Of a stretch of DNA of 64,000 nt, positions 50,941 to 59,281 are shown piece by piece (position 1 is the stretch's first letter; each line of letters begins with the position of its first letter). Location: NCBI GenBank assembly GCA_029855935.1, contig JAGSHN010000012.1, forward strand, positions 186,001 through 250,000, written 5' to 3'. The notes under the pieces were generated by a model, which searched no databases, had not been told where the DNA came from, and worked only from the letters and a program-made list of their open reading frames with translations. The DNA is from Candidatus Thorarchaeota archaeon. Its GTDB lineage: Archaea; Asgardarchaeota; Thorarchaeia; Thorarchaeales; Thorarchaeaceae. The position numbers were made by a program, and so were the translations under genes.

Positions 50941-51879
50941 TCACGCGAGACGCTTCTCGAACCAGATTCTCCAGTATCTGGTGACGTAACCCAGTTTCCT
51001 GTAGAGTCGTATGGCGGGCTCGCTCTTGTCATTGACCACCAGTTCGGAGGTCTTGAGTCCCCTCTGGGCAGCCCTGTGGAGGACCTCCTGAAGTAGCGTC
51101 TTGCCATACCCTCTGCCACGGTACTCGGGCAGGACCCCAATACCGTGGATTAGGACACTCTTTCTGTCCTCCCGTCCTCGCGGCGTGAAAGGCCAGCCAA
51201 CGCAGTATCCCACGGCACGGTCCTCCACTCTCCCAAATATGCAGAGCTCCCTGACAAAGCCGGGGCGTTGTGCCCGTCTCAGAAATGTTTCAGCAGTGAC
51301 CTCCTCGTACTGAAATGCGCCACGGAAGATAGTGTTCTGAAGATTGGCCCATTCCTCTGCGTCCCTGTCCTCAATCTCACAGATCCTCAGCTCAGGCGGG
51401 ATGTCGGGCTTCGATACACTGCTGATATCAGGATGCAGCATCTTGAACCAGCGTCCCACCTCTCTGAACTGGTGATGTTGTGCAAACCTGACCGCTGGTT
51501 CCGAGAAGGATGGGACATTACACTGGAGCAGTGTAGCACCGCGCTCTCTGGCCATATTGTCTATCCGCTGAAGTATGGCGCTACCGATTCCGTGTCGTCT
51601 GTGAGTTGGGTGGACGAAGATGGAGAAATATGCCGTTGGTGGTGTGACAGAACGTACTCGGAGGTGTCCCATACCTATGACATCGCCCCTGCTGCTGACT
51701 GCGATGACAACATCACGCTCGGGGTCGATTCCGAGCCCAGCAAAGCTCTTGCGAAAGTAGTCACCGTCGATGTCCACGTGGTCGGGATTCTCGTGGCGGC
51801 TGACGGCATTGTATAGTGCGGCAATATCATCGTAGATCTCACTGTAGCCCGTTTCAATTGTGACTCCTGGAATACGCAT
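50941..51879 (-). CDS. Tandem GNAT-domain N-acetyltransferase
   Basis: About 312 residues with two GNAT (GCN5-related) domains. The first (about residues 1-140) has VHPTHRRHGIGSAIL, with the acetyl-CoA loop R-x-x-G-x-G/A as RRHGIG; the second (about 165-312) has VLPEYRGRGYGKTLL (RGRGYG). Both contain the pattern for acetyl-CoA binding, so both may be active, or one may be regulatory, as in mycothiol synthase-like proteins. ATG 51879 is preceded by GGTGG/GGAG; GTG or ATG further upstream (51894) is possible. Substrate unknown. Confidence 0.82.
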   Translation of the reverse strand: MRIPGVTIETGYSEIYDDIAALYNAVSRHENPDHVDIDGDYFRKSFAGLGIDPERDVVIAVSSRGDVIGMGHLRVRSVTPPTAYFSIFVHPTHRRHGIGSAILQRIDNMARERGATLLQCNVPSFSEPAVRFAQHHQFREVGRWFKMLHPDISSVSKPDIPPELRICEIEDRDAEEWANLQNTIFRGAFQYEEVTAETFLRRAQRPGFVRELCIFGRVEDRAVGYCVGWPFTPRGREDRKSVLIHGIGVLPEYRGRGYGKTLLQEVLHRAAQRGLKTSELVVNDKSEPAIRLYRKLGYVTRYWRIWFEKRLA

Positions 51880-52000
51880 GACTCCACCACGCATAACTAC
51901 TGCATAGATTTCCTTATTACCTCCACTCTGCCTAGCAGACCCATAGAACTGATAATCAACAAGAGATTGTGAGATTCAATTCAGTCCCTGGTGAATTAGA

Positions 52001-53821
52001 TTGATTCACAATACGTTCCTTGTACGAGAGTCGACGAAGGAGGTCTTGGCTCACACTAGGTACTGGCCGGTTGAGGTCGATGAGAAGGACCTTGAGGAGT
52101 TCATCCAGACACGCGCCGAGCTGATGAGTGCCGACGAGGAGATAGAGGAGATTCCTCTGATTCTTGGCGACCACAAGTTTCACGGCTGGCCCTGCGGTGA
52201 TGACCTGCTCTTGGTGTTCGTCACCGACACGCGGGAGGACGAGCACGCAATATTCGAGCGAATGGAGAAGGCCGCCAAGTCGCTGAAGAACAGCATCAAG
52301 AAGCTGGGACTAGAGGAGACAATTGAGAAGTATGAGAAGATCATTGAGCCATCGGTCATCACCCGGCTGAAGATTGCACTGGTTGGCGAGGGTGGTGTGG
52401 GCAAGACGACAACTCTCCATCTGCTGTTGGGCGACACTCCTCCTACGCAGTACGTGCCGACAATTGCGCTCAATCTTGAGACTGTGGAGAACATCCGCTT
52501 TGGCAACTACTCACTCGTGCTCTGGGACTTTGCCGGCCAGGAGCGGTTCAGAAACCTCTGGAGGTTCTATTTCCACGGCGCTGACGTGATCTTTCTCGTA
52601 TGTGACTCTACCCTCAGGAACGTGCTGATAAGCAAGGACATACTGAAGCTCATCAAGCGTGACGCACCCAAGGTCCCAGTGTTTGCGCTTGCCAACAAAC
52701 AGGACCTCCCGAACGCGATGAAGCCCGAGGTCATCCAGAAGATACTTGGCATACCGACCTATCCCATGGTCGCAATTGACAAGGAACGTCGGGATGAGAT
52801 GCTACGTATTCTGATGAACGCAGCAGCCCAGTACGTCGGTGTGGCTCTTCCGGACCTGCCAACATCGGAGCTTCTCAAGTTCAGCGAGGAGGCTGCCGAG
52901 CAGGCCGCGGCGACGCCAAGCCTACGGGCAAGTTCAAAGGGAGCAGCAGTGGCGGCCGAAACGGGGGCGATTGACTCCGGAGCAGAAGATGAGGAAGAGG
53001 ACTTTGGCGACATCGAGGTCGACGACCTTGAGACAATCGAGATAGTGGAAGAGGTACTCGTGGACGAGGAGGGCCACGTAATCGACGAGCTCTCCGATGA
53101 ATACGAGGTTGTCGAGGAGGTTGTTGAGGAGGTCGACGAGGGAGTCTCCGTGTCAGAAGGGCAGGAACCCGTTTCTATCGCATCAGCCGAGGAGACAAGC
53201 ATGTCCGAAGAAGAGGGTGGGGTGGCCAGCAGCCGCGAGATTGCAAAGGCCATCATATCCGAGAGGTTGGACGCGGACGAGATCATAGAGGAGGAGCTAG
53301 AGCAGGCTCCGGATGATGCCCTGCAGAGCGCCCTTGAGGCCCTGTCCTCAGACGAGGTCCCTGCTAACCACAGTGAGATGCCACCCCCTGTTGTGAGAGA
53401 GGAGGAGAAAGAGGAGCTGACGAAGATTCTTGGGCTTCTTGATGACAAGGCCCCAAGCTCTGAGGAAGAGGACGAACTCGCGCCCACCTCAGTTAGACCC
53501 GATGAGATTGAGGACTTCACCCGTGTTCTGGAATCACCCCCTGAGGCTGGCAAGGAGGAATCAGCGCCCAGTGAGGAGGAGGCCGAGTCTGTCTCTGCTG
53601 GTGAGGACAATGTTGGGGGACCGGAGTCCGCCTCTGCTCGTGAAGGTGATGTGGAGCTGGAGGAGTCGGCCCCTGCCGGTAATGAAGATGTGGACGAGGC
53701 CGAGTCTACTCCTTCCGGCCACGTAGATGTCGAACAAGAGGAGACTGCCCCTGCTGGTACCAAGGAGGCGACAGAGGACGACACAGACGACTACTACGAC
53801 TATTTCGTTGATGATTGGTAG
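52001..53821 (+). CDS. Arf/Ras-like GTPase with longin-like N terminus and long acidic repeat tail
   Basis: A 606-residue protein. The N-terminal about 115 residues (HNTFLVRESTKEVLAHTRYWPVEV...LLLVFVTDTREDEHAIFERM) look like a longin-type fold. Residues about 122-300 are a small GTPase with GEGGVGKTTTL, Thr in YVPTIAL, DFAGQERF (catalytic Gln present), NKQD and a short G5. The remaining 300 residues form a Glu/Asp/Ser/Ala-rich, probably disordered tail with five 13-residue repeats (nucleotides 53585-53779) and an aromatic end, YYDYFVDDW. TTG start. The combination of longin-like and GTPase parts in one chain is notable, since eukaryotes keep these on separate proteins. Confidence 0.82.
   Translation: MIHNTFLVRESTKEVLAHTRYWPVEVDEKDLEEFIQTRAELMSADEEIEEIPLILGDHKFHGWPCGDDLLLVFVTDTREDEHAIFERMEKAAKSLKNSIKKLGLEETIEKYEKIIEPSVITRLKIALVGEGGVGKTTTLHLLLGDTPPTQYVPTIALNLETVENIRFGNYSLVLWDFAGQERFRNLWRFYFHGADVIFLVCDSTLRNVLISKDILKLIKRDAPKVPVFALANKQDLPNAMKPEVIQKILGIPTYPMVAIDKERRDEMLRILMNAAAQYVGVALPDLPTSELLKFSEEAAEQAAATPSLRASSKGAAVAAETGAIDSGAEDEEEDFGDIEVDDLETIEIVEEVLVDEEGHVIDELSDEYEVVEEVVEEVDEGVSVSEGQEPVSIASAEETSMSEEEGGVASSREIAKAIISERLDADEIIEEELEQAPDDALQSALEALSSDEVPANHSEMPPPVVREEEKEELTKILGLLDDKAPSSEEEDELAPTSVRPDEIEDFTRVLESPPEAGKEESAPSEEEAESVSAGEDNVGGPESASAREGDVELEESAPAGNEDVDEAESTPSGHVDVEQEETAPAGTKEATEDDTDDYYDYFVDDW
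53585..53779 (+). repeat. Five tandem 13-residue acidic repeats in the GTPase tail
   Basis: Five successive 39-bp units encode ESVSAGEDNVGGP, ESASAREGDVELE, ESAPAGNEDVDEA, ESTPSGHVDVEQE and ETAPAGTKEATED, which share E-S/T-x-S/P-A/S-G-x5. The DNA units have diverged, so the repeat shows better in protein than in nucleotides. Confidence 0.8.
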
Positions 53822-53916
53822 GAGGTACCTACAGTCACCATCCCTCACCTCTGGGATTCAATACATTTCGCAACACTGATTTGTCACACGGTCACGTAGT
53901 TGTATCGGCGTTGTCG

Positions 53917-54288
53917 GTGAAGATTGCAGATGTGGAGCCAGGCAAGAATGTGGATGATCTCTTGGTACGTGTCATCTCTGTGGCTCCTCCGAGGGTCGTG
54001 AGCACGCGCACGGGTAGAAAGACACAACTGACAGAGGTTCTCGTCGGCGATGAGACTGGCACTGCTGTTCTGGTTCTTTGGGGCTTCGGAGGCGCATCCG
54101 CCCTACACGCGGGCAAGGTGATTCGGATAGTCGATGGATGGGCCAAGGAATGGCAGGGCAAGGTGCAGCTATCTCTTGGTCGTTCTGGCCGCTTTGAGGA
54201 GGTTCCCGACGACGGCTCCCTACCGGAGATAACCGAATTGCTCAATAGGCGCAACGCGGGGGAGAATACTACCGAATCCCGCGGGTGA
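53917..54288 (+). CDS. OB-fold single-stranded nucleic-acid-binding protein (RPA/SSB-like)
   Basis: About 123 residues. The pattern KIADVEPGKNVDDLLVRVISVAPPRVVSTRTGRKTQLTEVLVGDETGTAVLVLWG matches the archaeal RPA-type OB fold (family K-I-x-D-I-x-P-G...G-R-V...GD-E-T-G-x-I-x-x-x-x-W), followed by GKVIRIVDGWAKEWQGKVQLSLGRSGRFEEV. A single OB domain with short C-terminal tail suggests an ssDNA- or RNA-binding protein, like CC1/SSB. GTG 53917 or TTG 53911 starts just before the first strand. It precedes the nucleotidase-like gene by 10 bp. Confidence 0.8.
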   Translation: MKIADVEPGKNVDDLLVRVISVAPPRVVSTRTGRKTQLTEVLVGDETGTAVLVLWGFGGASALHAGKVIRIVDGWAKEWQGKVQLSLGRSGRFEEVPDDGSLPEITELLNRRNAGENTTESRG

Positions 54289-54298
54289 ACCTCTCAAG

Positions 54299-54796
54299 AT
54301 GGTACAAGCATATCTATCAGGTCCCATCATCCACGACCATCTTCGCCAAGACGACTTCTATCGAGTAGTTGTCGACACGCTGGAGAACGCTGGGGTGACA
54401 GTCTTTGCCCCCCAGTTTCTTCCGAGAACCACTCCCAGGAAGATCTTCATCCGGGACACAGGCGCCGTGCGTCAGAGTGACGTTCTCATCGCTGAGGTGA
54501 GCCATCCCTCACACGGTGTTGGGATGGAGATCATGCTTGCGGTAGAGATGATGATTCCTGTACTGTTGTTCCGCATGTCCGATGCACCGCCTCTATCGTA
54601 CATGGTTCAGGGAGCCAGCTGTACTGCTCTGTTTAACTATGACGGGCTTGAGGAGGTTCGCCGGATACTGTCGGATCTGTCGTTCGACTCGCTTCTCGTC
54701 CGCGACTGTCCGTATTGTTCGTCTCACGTCGTGGAGGTGTCTGAGAACGGAGCGAGGTGCATCGTCTGCGGGTCTGACATCACGATTGGGGACTGA
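54299..54796 (+). CDS. Nucleoside 2-deoxyribosyltransferase-like protein with zinc ribbon
   Basis: A 165-residue protein. The N-terminal about 125 residues resemble the nucleoside 2-deoxyribosyltransferase/Rcl fold: AYLSGPIIHD, VRQSDVLIAEVSHPSHGVGMEIMLAVEM (S-x-G-x-G-x-E, with the catalytic-type Glu). The C terminus adds a zinc ribbon, CPYCSSH...CIVCGSD, which is not typical for the family. Putative N-glycosidase or nucleotide hydrolase. It follows the OB-fold gene closely and is 5 bp from the EamA transporter gene. Confidence 0.72.
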   Translation: MVQAYLSGPIIHDHLRQDDFYRVVVDTLENAGVTVFAPQFLPRTTPRKIFIRDTGAVRQSDVLIAEVSHPSHGVGMEIMLAVEMMIPVLLFRMSDAPPLSYMVQGASCTALFNYDGLEEVRRILSDLSFDSLLVRDCPYCSSHVVEVSENGARCIVCGSDITIGD

Positions 54797-54801
54797 TACG
54801 A

Positions 54802-55749
54802 TTGAGCGACTTGAGCGATGGCAATGGGGTGATCACCCCACGGGTGGTACTGCTCCTCATTCTGTCGGTCTCTATGGTATCCAGTGCCAGTATCCTGATC
54901 CGACTCAGTACGTCCCCCCCTCTGGTGATAGTATTCTGGCGCACATTCTTGGGCGCTGTGTTGATGGCATCGGTGGGACTGCTGAGGAGCGATCATCTTG
55001 GGTACGACAGGGCCGTCCTGAGTAGAAACTGGCGATGGCTTGTTGTGGTCGGAGTCATTCTCTGTCTTCACTTCTCAACGTGGTTCACATCTCTCTTTCT
55101 GACAACAGTTGCTGCCAGCGTGGTACTCGTCAATACATCTCCCATTCTCACCGGGGTCCTCTCGACGATGCTGCTCGGAGAGCCCCTTGGTCGCCGTTCT
55201 TGGGCAGGCATTGTAGTTGCGGTTCTTGGCTCTGTACTGTTGGCCTGGGGTGACCTTGTTGCCTCGGGCCTTGGGGCTCTGACTGGTGACATCTTGGCTA
55301 TGCTGAGTGCGCTGTTCCTGGCTGCCTACTTTATTGGGGGCCGCCGTTTCGCCTCCGACCTCCCTATTACCGTATACACTACGATAGTCTATCTCACCGC
55401 CGCCTGTGCGACACTTGTCCTCTGCTTGCTCTCGGGGCTAGACGTCATAGTCACTGCACCGACTGAGATACTCATCTTCGTCTGTCTCGCCGTGTTCCCG
55501 ACCGCTCTCGGGCACTCTGTCAACAACTATCTTCTCACACTTGTGCCAGCCTACGTTGTCTCCTCAGCTGTTCTTGGTGAGCCAGTGGGGGCCAGCCTAT
55601 TGGCAGTAGTGTTCCTCCAAGAGGTGCCCTCTGCCGTGACAGTGTTGGGGTTCGTCATCATTCTGTGCGGGGTCGCTATGGTGCTTGTGGACCTTGCGGC
55701 CCGCGAACGCGTGTCGGTGCTACCCCTTGATGACCCCAATCGGCCGTAG
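54802..55749 (+). CDS. EamA-type drug/metabolite transporter (DMT superfamily)
   Basis: A 315-residue membrane protein with ten hydrophobic helices arranged as two EamA repeats (the first through about residue 140, the second to about 290; for example PPLVIVFWRTFLGAVLMA and SAVLGEPVGASLLAVVFLQEVP with the conserved E-P). DMT carriers move metabolites, amino acids or drugs; substrate unknown. TTG start. It ends tail-to-tail with rtcB, overlapping it by 30 bp. Confidence 0.87.
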   Translation: MSDLSDGNGVITPRVVLLLILSVSMVSSASILIRLSTSPPLVIVFWRTFLGAVLMASVGLLRSDHLGYDRAVLSRNWRWLVVVGVILCLHFSTWFTSLFLTTVAASVVLVNTSPILTGVLSTMLLGEPLGRRSWAGIVVAVLGSVLLAWGDLVASGLGALTGDILAMLSALFLAAYFIGGRRFASDLPITVYTTIVYLTAACATLVLCLLSGLDVIVTAPTEILIFVCLAVFPTALGHSVNNYLLTLVPAYVVSSAVLGEPVGASLLAVVFLQEVPSAVTVLGFVIILCGVAMVLVDLAARERVSVLPLDDPNRP

Positions 55750-57165
55750 GCGAACCACCTTTGTCGCTATTCCTACGGTGTCCGAGACTCTGACGACCTC
55801 GTCGACATCCTTGTAGGCGCCGGGTGCCTCTTCTGCAATCCCAATTGCTTTTGGCGACTTGACAATTATGCCCTCACGAGCAAGCTGTCTCTGGATCTCG
55901 CGGCCGTGGAACTTCGACACAGCCTTTCGTCTGGACATGAAGCGCCCCGCACCATGAGCTGTGGAGCCAAACGAGAGCTCCATACTTCTCTGGTTCCCCA
56001 CGAGAATGTATGATGCTGTTCCCATCGTACCGGGGATTATCACGGGCTGTCCGATGCTCTTGTACTTGGGCGGAGTCTCTGGATGACCTGGGGGGAAGGC
56101 CCTAGTAGCGCCCTTCCTGTGCACAAGCACCTTTCTTCTCTTGCCATCGATGCCGTGCTCCTCTACCTTGCCGATGTTGTGGGCCACGTCATAGATCAGG
56201 TGCATGTCGAGGTCCTCTGGCGATGCGCCAAACACCCTGCCAAAGACCTCGCGTGTCCAGTGCATCATGGCCTGCCTGTTGGCCCACGCAAAGTTGGCTG
56301 CAGCACTCATTGCGCCAAGGTAGGCCTGCCCCTCATCAGAGGTGACCGGGGCGCTGCAGAGCTCTCTGTCCGGGACGTGTACGTTGTACTTGCGCATAGC
56401 TTGCGTCATCAGCTTGATGTAGTCGCTACAGACCTGGTGGCCAAGTCCTCTCGAACCACTGTGTATCATCACAGTGACCTGCCCGACGTGAGTGATGCCC
56501 ATCGCCTTGGCCGTCTTCTCATCGTAGATCTCGTCCACCATCTGGACCTCAAGGAAGTGATTTCCGGACCCAAGAGTGCCGACCTGACCCTTACCTCGCG
56601 CCTTTGCCTGTGACGATACCTTGGAGGCGTCTGCGATAGTGAGGTGACCCCCAGCCTCTGTGTGCTCTAGGTCCTCCTCCCAGCCGTAGCCGCTATCAAC
56701 AGCCCATCTGGCACCACCGTTGAGCACCTCATCAACACCGCTTGCCCCGTGCAGCATTATCTTGCCTGTGCGGCCAACGCCTGTGGGCACATCCTTGAAT
56801 AGCTGGTCTATCAGTTCTCTTATCCGTGGTCTGACATCCGATTCGTCAAGGTTCGTCCTCAGGACTCTCACACCGCAGTTGATGTCGTATCCGACACCAC
56901 CGGGCGATATCACACCAGTCTCGTAATCAGTGGCCGCGACCCCACCAATGGGGAATCCGTAGCCCTGATGACCATCTGGAAGGATTATACTTCTCTTGTA
57001 GATGCCGGGGAGACAGGCGACGTTGATGCCCTGCTCAAAGGTTGCATCCTGTCGCATCTTATTCATCAAGGCCTCCGAGGCATAGATGGTCACAGGAACC
57101 TTCATACATTGTTTTTCTCCCTTCGGAATCTCGTAGACGTTCTCGGCCACCTTTCTGATGTTCAT
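55720..57165 (-). CDS. rtcB: RNA-splicing ligase RtcB
   Basis: A 481-residue tRNA-splicing ligase (3'-phosphate or 2',3'-cyclic phosphate plus 5'-OH joining, Mn and GTP dependent). Metal and catalytic motifs: GGVGYDINCGVR (Cys ligand), GSGNHFLEV, HSGSRGLGHQV, AHNIGK and STAHGAGR with the GMP-accepting His. ATG 57165 follows GGGAG by about 10 nt; an upstream in-frame TTG at 57186 adds seven residues. Archaea use RtcB for tRNA intron splicing. The gene is divergent to selD across about 130 bp. Confidence 0.94.
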   Translation of the reverse strand: MNIRKVAENVYEIPKGEKQCMKVPVTIYASEALMNKMRQDATFEQGINVACLPGIYKRSIILPDGHQGYGFPIGGVAATDYETGVISPGGVGYDINCGVRVLRTNLDESDVRPRIRELIDQLFKDVPTGVGRTGKIMLHGASGVDEVLNGGARWAVDSGYGWEEDLEHTEAGGHLTIADASKVSSQAKARGKGQVGTLGSGNHFLEVQMVDEIYDEKTAKAMGITHVGQVTVMIHSGSRGLGHQVCSDYIKLMTQAMRKYNVHVPDRELCSAPVTSDEGQAYLGAMSAAANFAWANRQAMMHWTREVFGRVFGASPEDLDMHLIYDVAHNIGKVEEHGIDGKRRKVLVHRKGATRAFPPGHPETPPKYKSIGQPVIIPGTMGTASYILVGNQRSMELSFGSTAHGAGRFMSRRKAVSKFHGREIQRQLAREGIIVKSPKAIGIAEEAPGAYKDVDEVVRVSDTVGIATKVVRLRPIGVIKG

Positions 57166-57213
57166 CTCTCTGTCACTCCCAGCCAAGATTGCGTCTTCTT
57201 AATCGGCAATTGC

Positions 57214-57219
57214 TATAAG
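57214..57219 (+). promoter_or_regulatory. TATA-like box for selD
   Basis: CTATAAGG within TTGCTATAAGGCTTG, with the AT core about 26 bp before the start of the 57242-57258 hairpin, so transcription could start near 57242 and give a 5' leader of about 55 nt. Inferred from sequence only. Confidence 0.35.
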
Positions 57220-57241
57220 GCTTGTGACATCTCCCCTTTTC

Positions 57242-57258
57242 GTCTTCCGTATGAAGAC
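57242..57258 (+). repeat. Leader hairpin of selD
   Basis: GTCTTC (57242-57247) and GAAGAC (57253-57258) pair around the loop CGTAT. It sits in the presumed selD 5' leader, about 38 bp before the start codon. A regulatory role is possible but unsupported beyond position. Confidence 0.3.
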
Positions 57259-57295
57259 CTGACCGCCCGAGAACTTGTAGGAGGTTGATAGCCAA

Positions 57296-58330
57296 GTGCC
57301 GAACGTCAGACTGACAGCACTTGTGACATCCCACGGCTGAAGCTGCAAGGTCCGGCAGGATGATCTCACACGACTGCTCCAGCAGGCGGGGCTGCTACCA
57401 GAGGGCTCTGTGTGTCACGGTGGTATCGGTGACGATGCCGTGGTCAGGATCGTCAGTGACTCTCTCGCTGTCGTCGAGAATGTGGATGTCTTCACTCCGA
57501 TTCATGACGATCCCTTTGTGCAGGGGCAGATAGTGGCCTGCAACGCCACCAATGACATCTTTGCGATGGGCGTCACCGATGTCCTGTCCCTTCAGGCGTT
57601 CCTCGCCCTTCCTAAGGACCTCCCTGAGGAGATCTCCGTGGGCGTACTTCGTGGCATGAGTGCCTTCGTGAGCGATCTTGGCGCGGAGGTGACAGGTGGT
57701 CAGACCATAACCAATCCGTGCCCTGTGTTTGGTGGCATCTGTCTTGGCATTGCTCAACCTGAGGAGATTGTGTACTCCTCGGGTGCAAGGCCTGGTGACG
57801 TAGTCCTGCTGACCAAGCCCCTCGGCATCCAGCCAGCAATGAGGTCATATCGGGACCTGAAGGATCCAGAGAAGCGTTCTCCCCTTCTCGAGAGATTCTC
57901 TGAGAAGGACCTGCTGAGGATGCAAGACATCGCCGTGCGTGTGATGACGGGCAGCAACCTTCAGGTCGCGAAGGTGATGAGGGCGGTCGGTGTTGACGCG
58001 GCCACTGACATCACAGGCTTTGGCCTACTAGGTCACGCCAACAACGTGGCCGTACTCAGTGGTGTCGACATAGTCATCGACGCAATGCCAGTGATTGCGG
58101 GCACGCTGGAGCTGGCCAGTTTCTATGGTCATCGGCTCGCGAGCGGCCACGGTGCCGAGACCGCAGGTGGAATGCTTGTCTGCGTCCCCGCGGATCGGGC
58201 GGAGCAGTTCACCAAACAGCTTGGTACGGAGGGACTTCCGTGCTGGACCGTGGGCAGGGTCTTGGCCTCCGACTCGCCCCGTGCGTATCTCGCAGAGGGC
58301 GTGCAGTACATCGAAACCGAGTTCCCGTGA
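57296..58330 (+). CDS. selD: Selenide water dikinase SelD, selenoprotein with in-frame TGA
   Basis: A 344-residue enzyme making selenophosphate, the selenium donor for selenocysteine, if the TGA at 57338-57340 is read as Sec. From GTG 57296 (GGAGGT 10 bp upstream; in-frame stop at 57278) the start reads MPNVRLTALVTSHG, then Sec15-S-C17-K18, the U/C-x-C-K active site of the family (E. coli Cys17, Cys19, Lys20). Downstream are GIGDDAVV, NDIFAMGV, TGGQTITNPCPVFGG and DITGFGLLGHA, as in all SelD proteins. Without recoding, translation would begin at about residue 39 and lack the catalytic Sec and Lys. A SECIS-like hairpin follows the stop codon. Confidence 0.9.
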
Positions 58331-58362
58331 GGGCGTCCGAAACCCGCAGGGCTGTGGCGCCT
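58331..58362 (+). promoter_or_regulatory. Candidate archaeal SECIS element of selD
   Basis: Directly after the selD stop codon. Helix I pairs 58332-58337 (GGCGTC) with 58356-58361 (GGCGCC), including one G-U. An internal loop with GAAA on the 5' side (58339-58342) is followed by helix II CCC/GGG (58343-58345 with 58349-58351) and apical loop GCA. This resembles the known archaeal SECIS: GAA internal loop, three G-C pairs, small loop, located in the 3' UTR. A difference is the 3' side of the internal loop, which has CU rather than the usual A. Confidence 0.65.
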
Positions 58363-58394
58363 GAGGAGTTCCGCCGCAAGCGGACGGTTTCCTC
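58363..58394 (+). repeat. Second hairpin downstream of selD
   Basis: TCCGC (58370-58374) pairs with GCGGA (58380-58384) around CGCAA, and GAGGA (58363-58367) with TCCTC (58390-58394) around an asymmetric internal loop. It follows the SECIS candidate and may act as a terminator, help present the SECIS, or itself be the SECIS. Confidence 0.4.
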
Positions 58395-58509
58395 CCCCTG
58401 ACTCTGCATCAGTCTCCTCTTGGATGGATAGATTCAACGGCAAATCATTTAACACCCAGAAGTGTACGGGTTTCCAGAAAGGAACGAGCTCAGATTCAGG
58501 TGCAGTCAA

Positions 58510-59211
58510 ATGAAGATTGTAGTCACGGGGCCCCGGGCGTCGGGCAAGAGTCGTCTGATACATAACATAACGAATGGTGCTTGCATTAACATTGAGCGTG
58601 GTGGGGTCACCATTGCTATGGATCACGGTGTGGCCGATGTTGATGGAATGACGGTCTTTCTCTTCGGTACTCCTGGACTCCTTCGTTTCCGGACGATGCG
58701 CAAGATTCTGAGCTCAGGTGCTGACGGTATCATCTTTGTTGTGGACTCCAGCGATGCAGAGGCGGATGCACGTGCCAAGCTCTTCTTCAGGGAGATTGCG
58801 TTCTTTCTCCCTGGTGTTCCGTGCGTTGTTGCGGCAAACAAGCAGGATCTTGAGAACGCCCGATCTGTCGACAAGGTCCGAGAGAGTATGAAATTCCTCG
58901 CGGGGGTCCCGGTCATCCCGTGCTCTGCAGAGACGGGGCTCAACGTCGACAGCATGCTGCGCACCCTCCTGTATCTCACTATGATGCAGTGGAGTTCGGT
59001 CTTCGCCAAGTTCGCCGAGTACAGCGGCCGCAGTGATGGAATGAAGCGTCTGATGCAAGACCTCAAGATGGAGCGTGAGCAGGTCGTCGGCTATCTTCGC
59101 AGGTTCGAGCTCCGCAAGATCCTCGATGTGAGCCTTGGCGACGAGCAGTTCACTGTTCGGGAGCCCGTGAAACCGATACTTGAGAATCCAGCACTCCTCA
59201 TTCGTCGCTAG
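58510..59211 (+). CDS. COG2229-like small GTPase with substituted catalytic Gln
   Basis: A 233-residue GTPase. G1 GPRASGKS, G3 FLFGTPGLLRF, G4 NKQD and G5 SAE are seen. In related COG2229 GTPases the G3 reads GTPGQ-x-RF; here the Gln is Leu (GTPGLLRF), like a Q-to-L change that slows hydrolysis in Ras proteins. The C-terminal 60 residues are helical and basic, with an RRFELRKIL helix and a C-terminal ILENPALLIRR. ATG 58510 begins just before G1; GTG 58462 would add 16 residues. It is followed by the TPR gene, suggesting a GTPase-scaffold pair. A TATA-like CATTTAAC lies near 58446. Confidence 0.82.
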   Translation: MKIVVTGPRASGKSRLIHNITNGACINIERGGVTIAMDHGVADVDGMTVFLFGTPGLLRFRTMRKILSSGADGIIFVVDSSDAEADARAKLFFREIAFFLPGVPCVVAANKQDLENARSVDKVRESMKFLAGVPVIPCSAETGLNVDSMLRTLLYLTMMQWSSVFAKFAEYSGRSDGMKRLMQDLKMEREQVVGYLRRFELRKILDVSLGDEQFTVREPVKPILENPALLIRR

Positions 59212-59281
59212 GCGTGCTTGGCCTGTAGTTGTAGAAAGAATCAAAAGATGGCGTCGGGGCAACCTTCTCATAGCACCGGAT

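Noticed and set aside
52759-53784. 341-residue Ser-rich minus-strand ORF
   Set aside because: It mirrors the acidic tail of the GTPase gene. The Ser/Thr richness follows from the antisense of Glu/Asp codons.
57410-58330. SelD read from the downstream in-frame GTG only
   Set aside because: It loses the catalytic Sec and Lys region. The upstream frame through the TGA has all conserved SelD N-terminal features, so the short version is an artefact of treating TGA as a stop.
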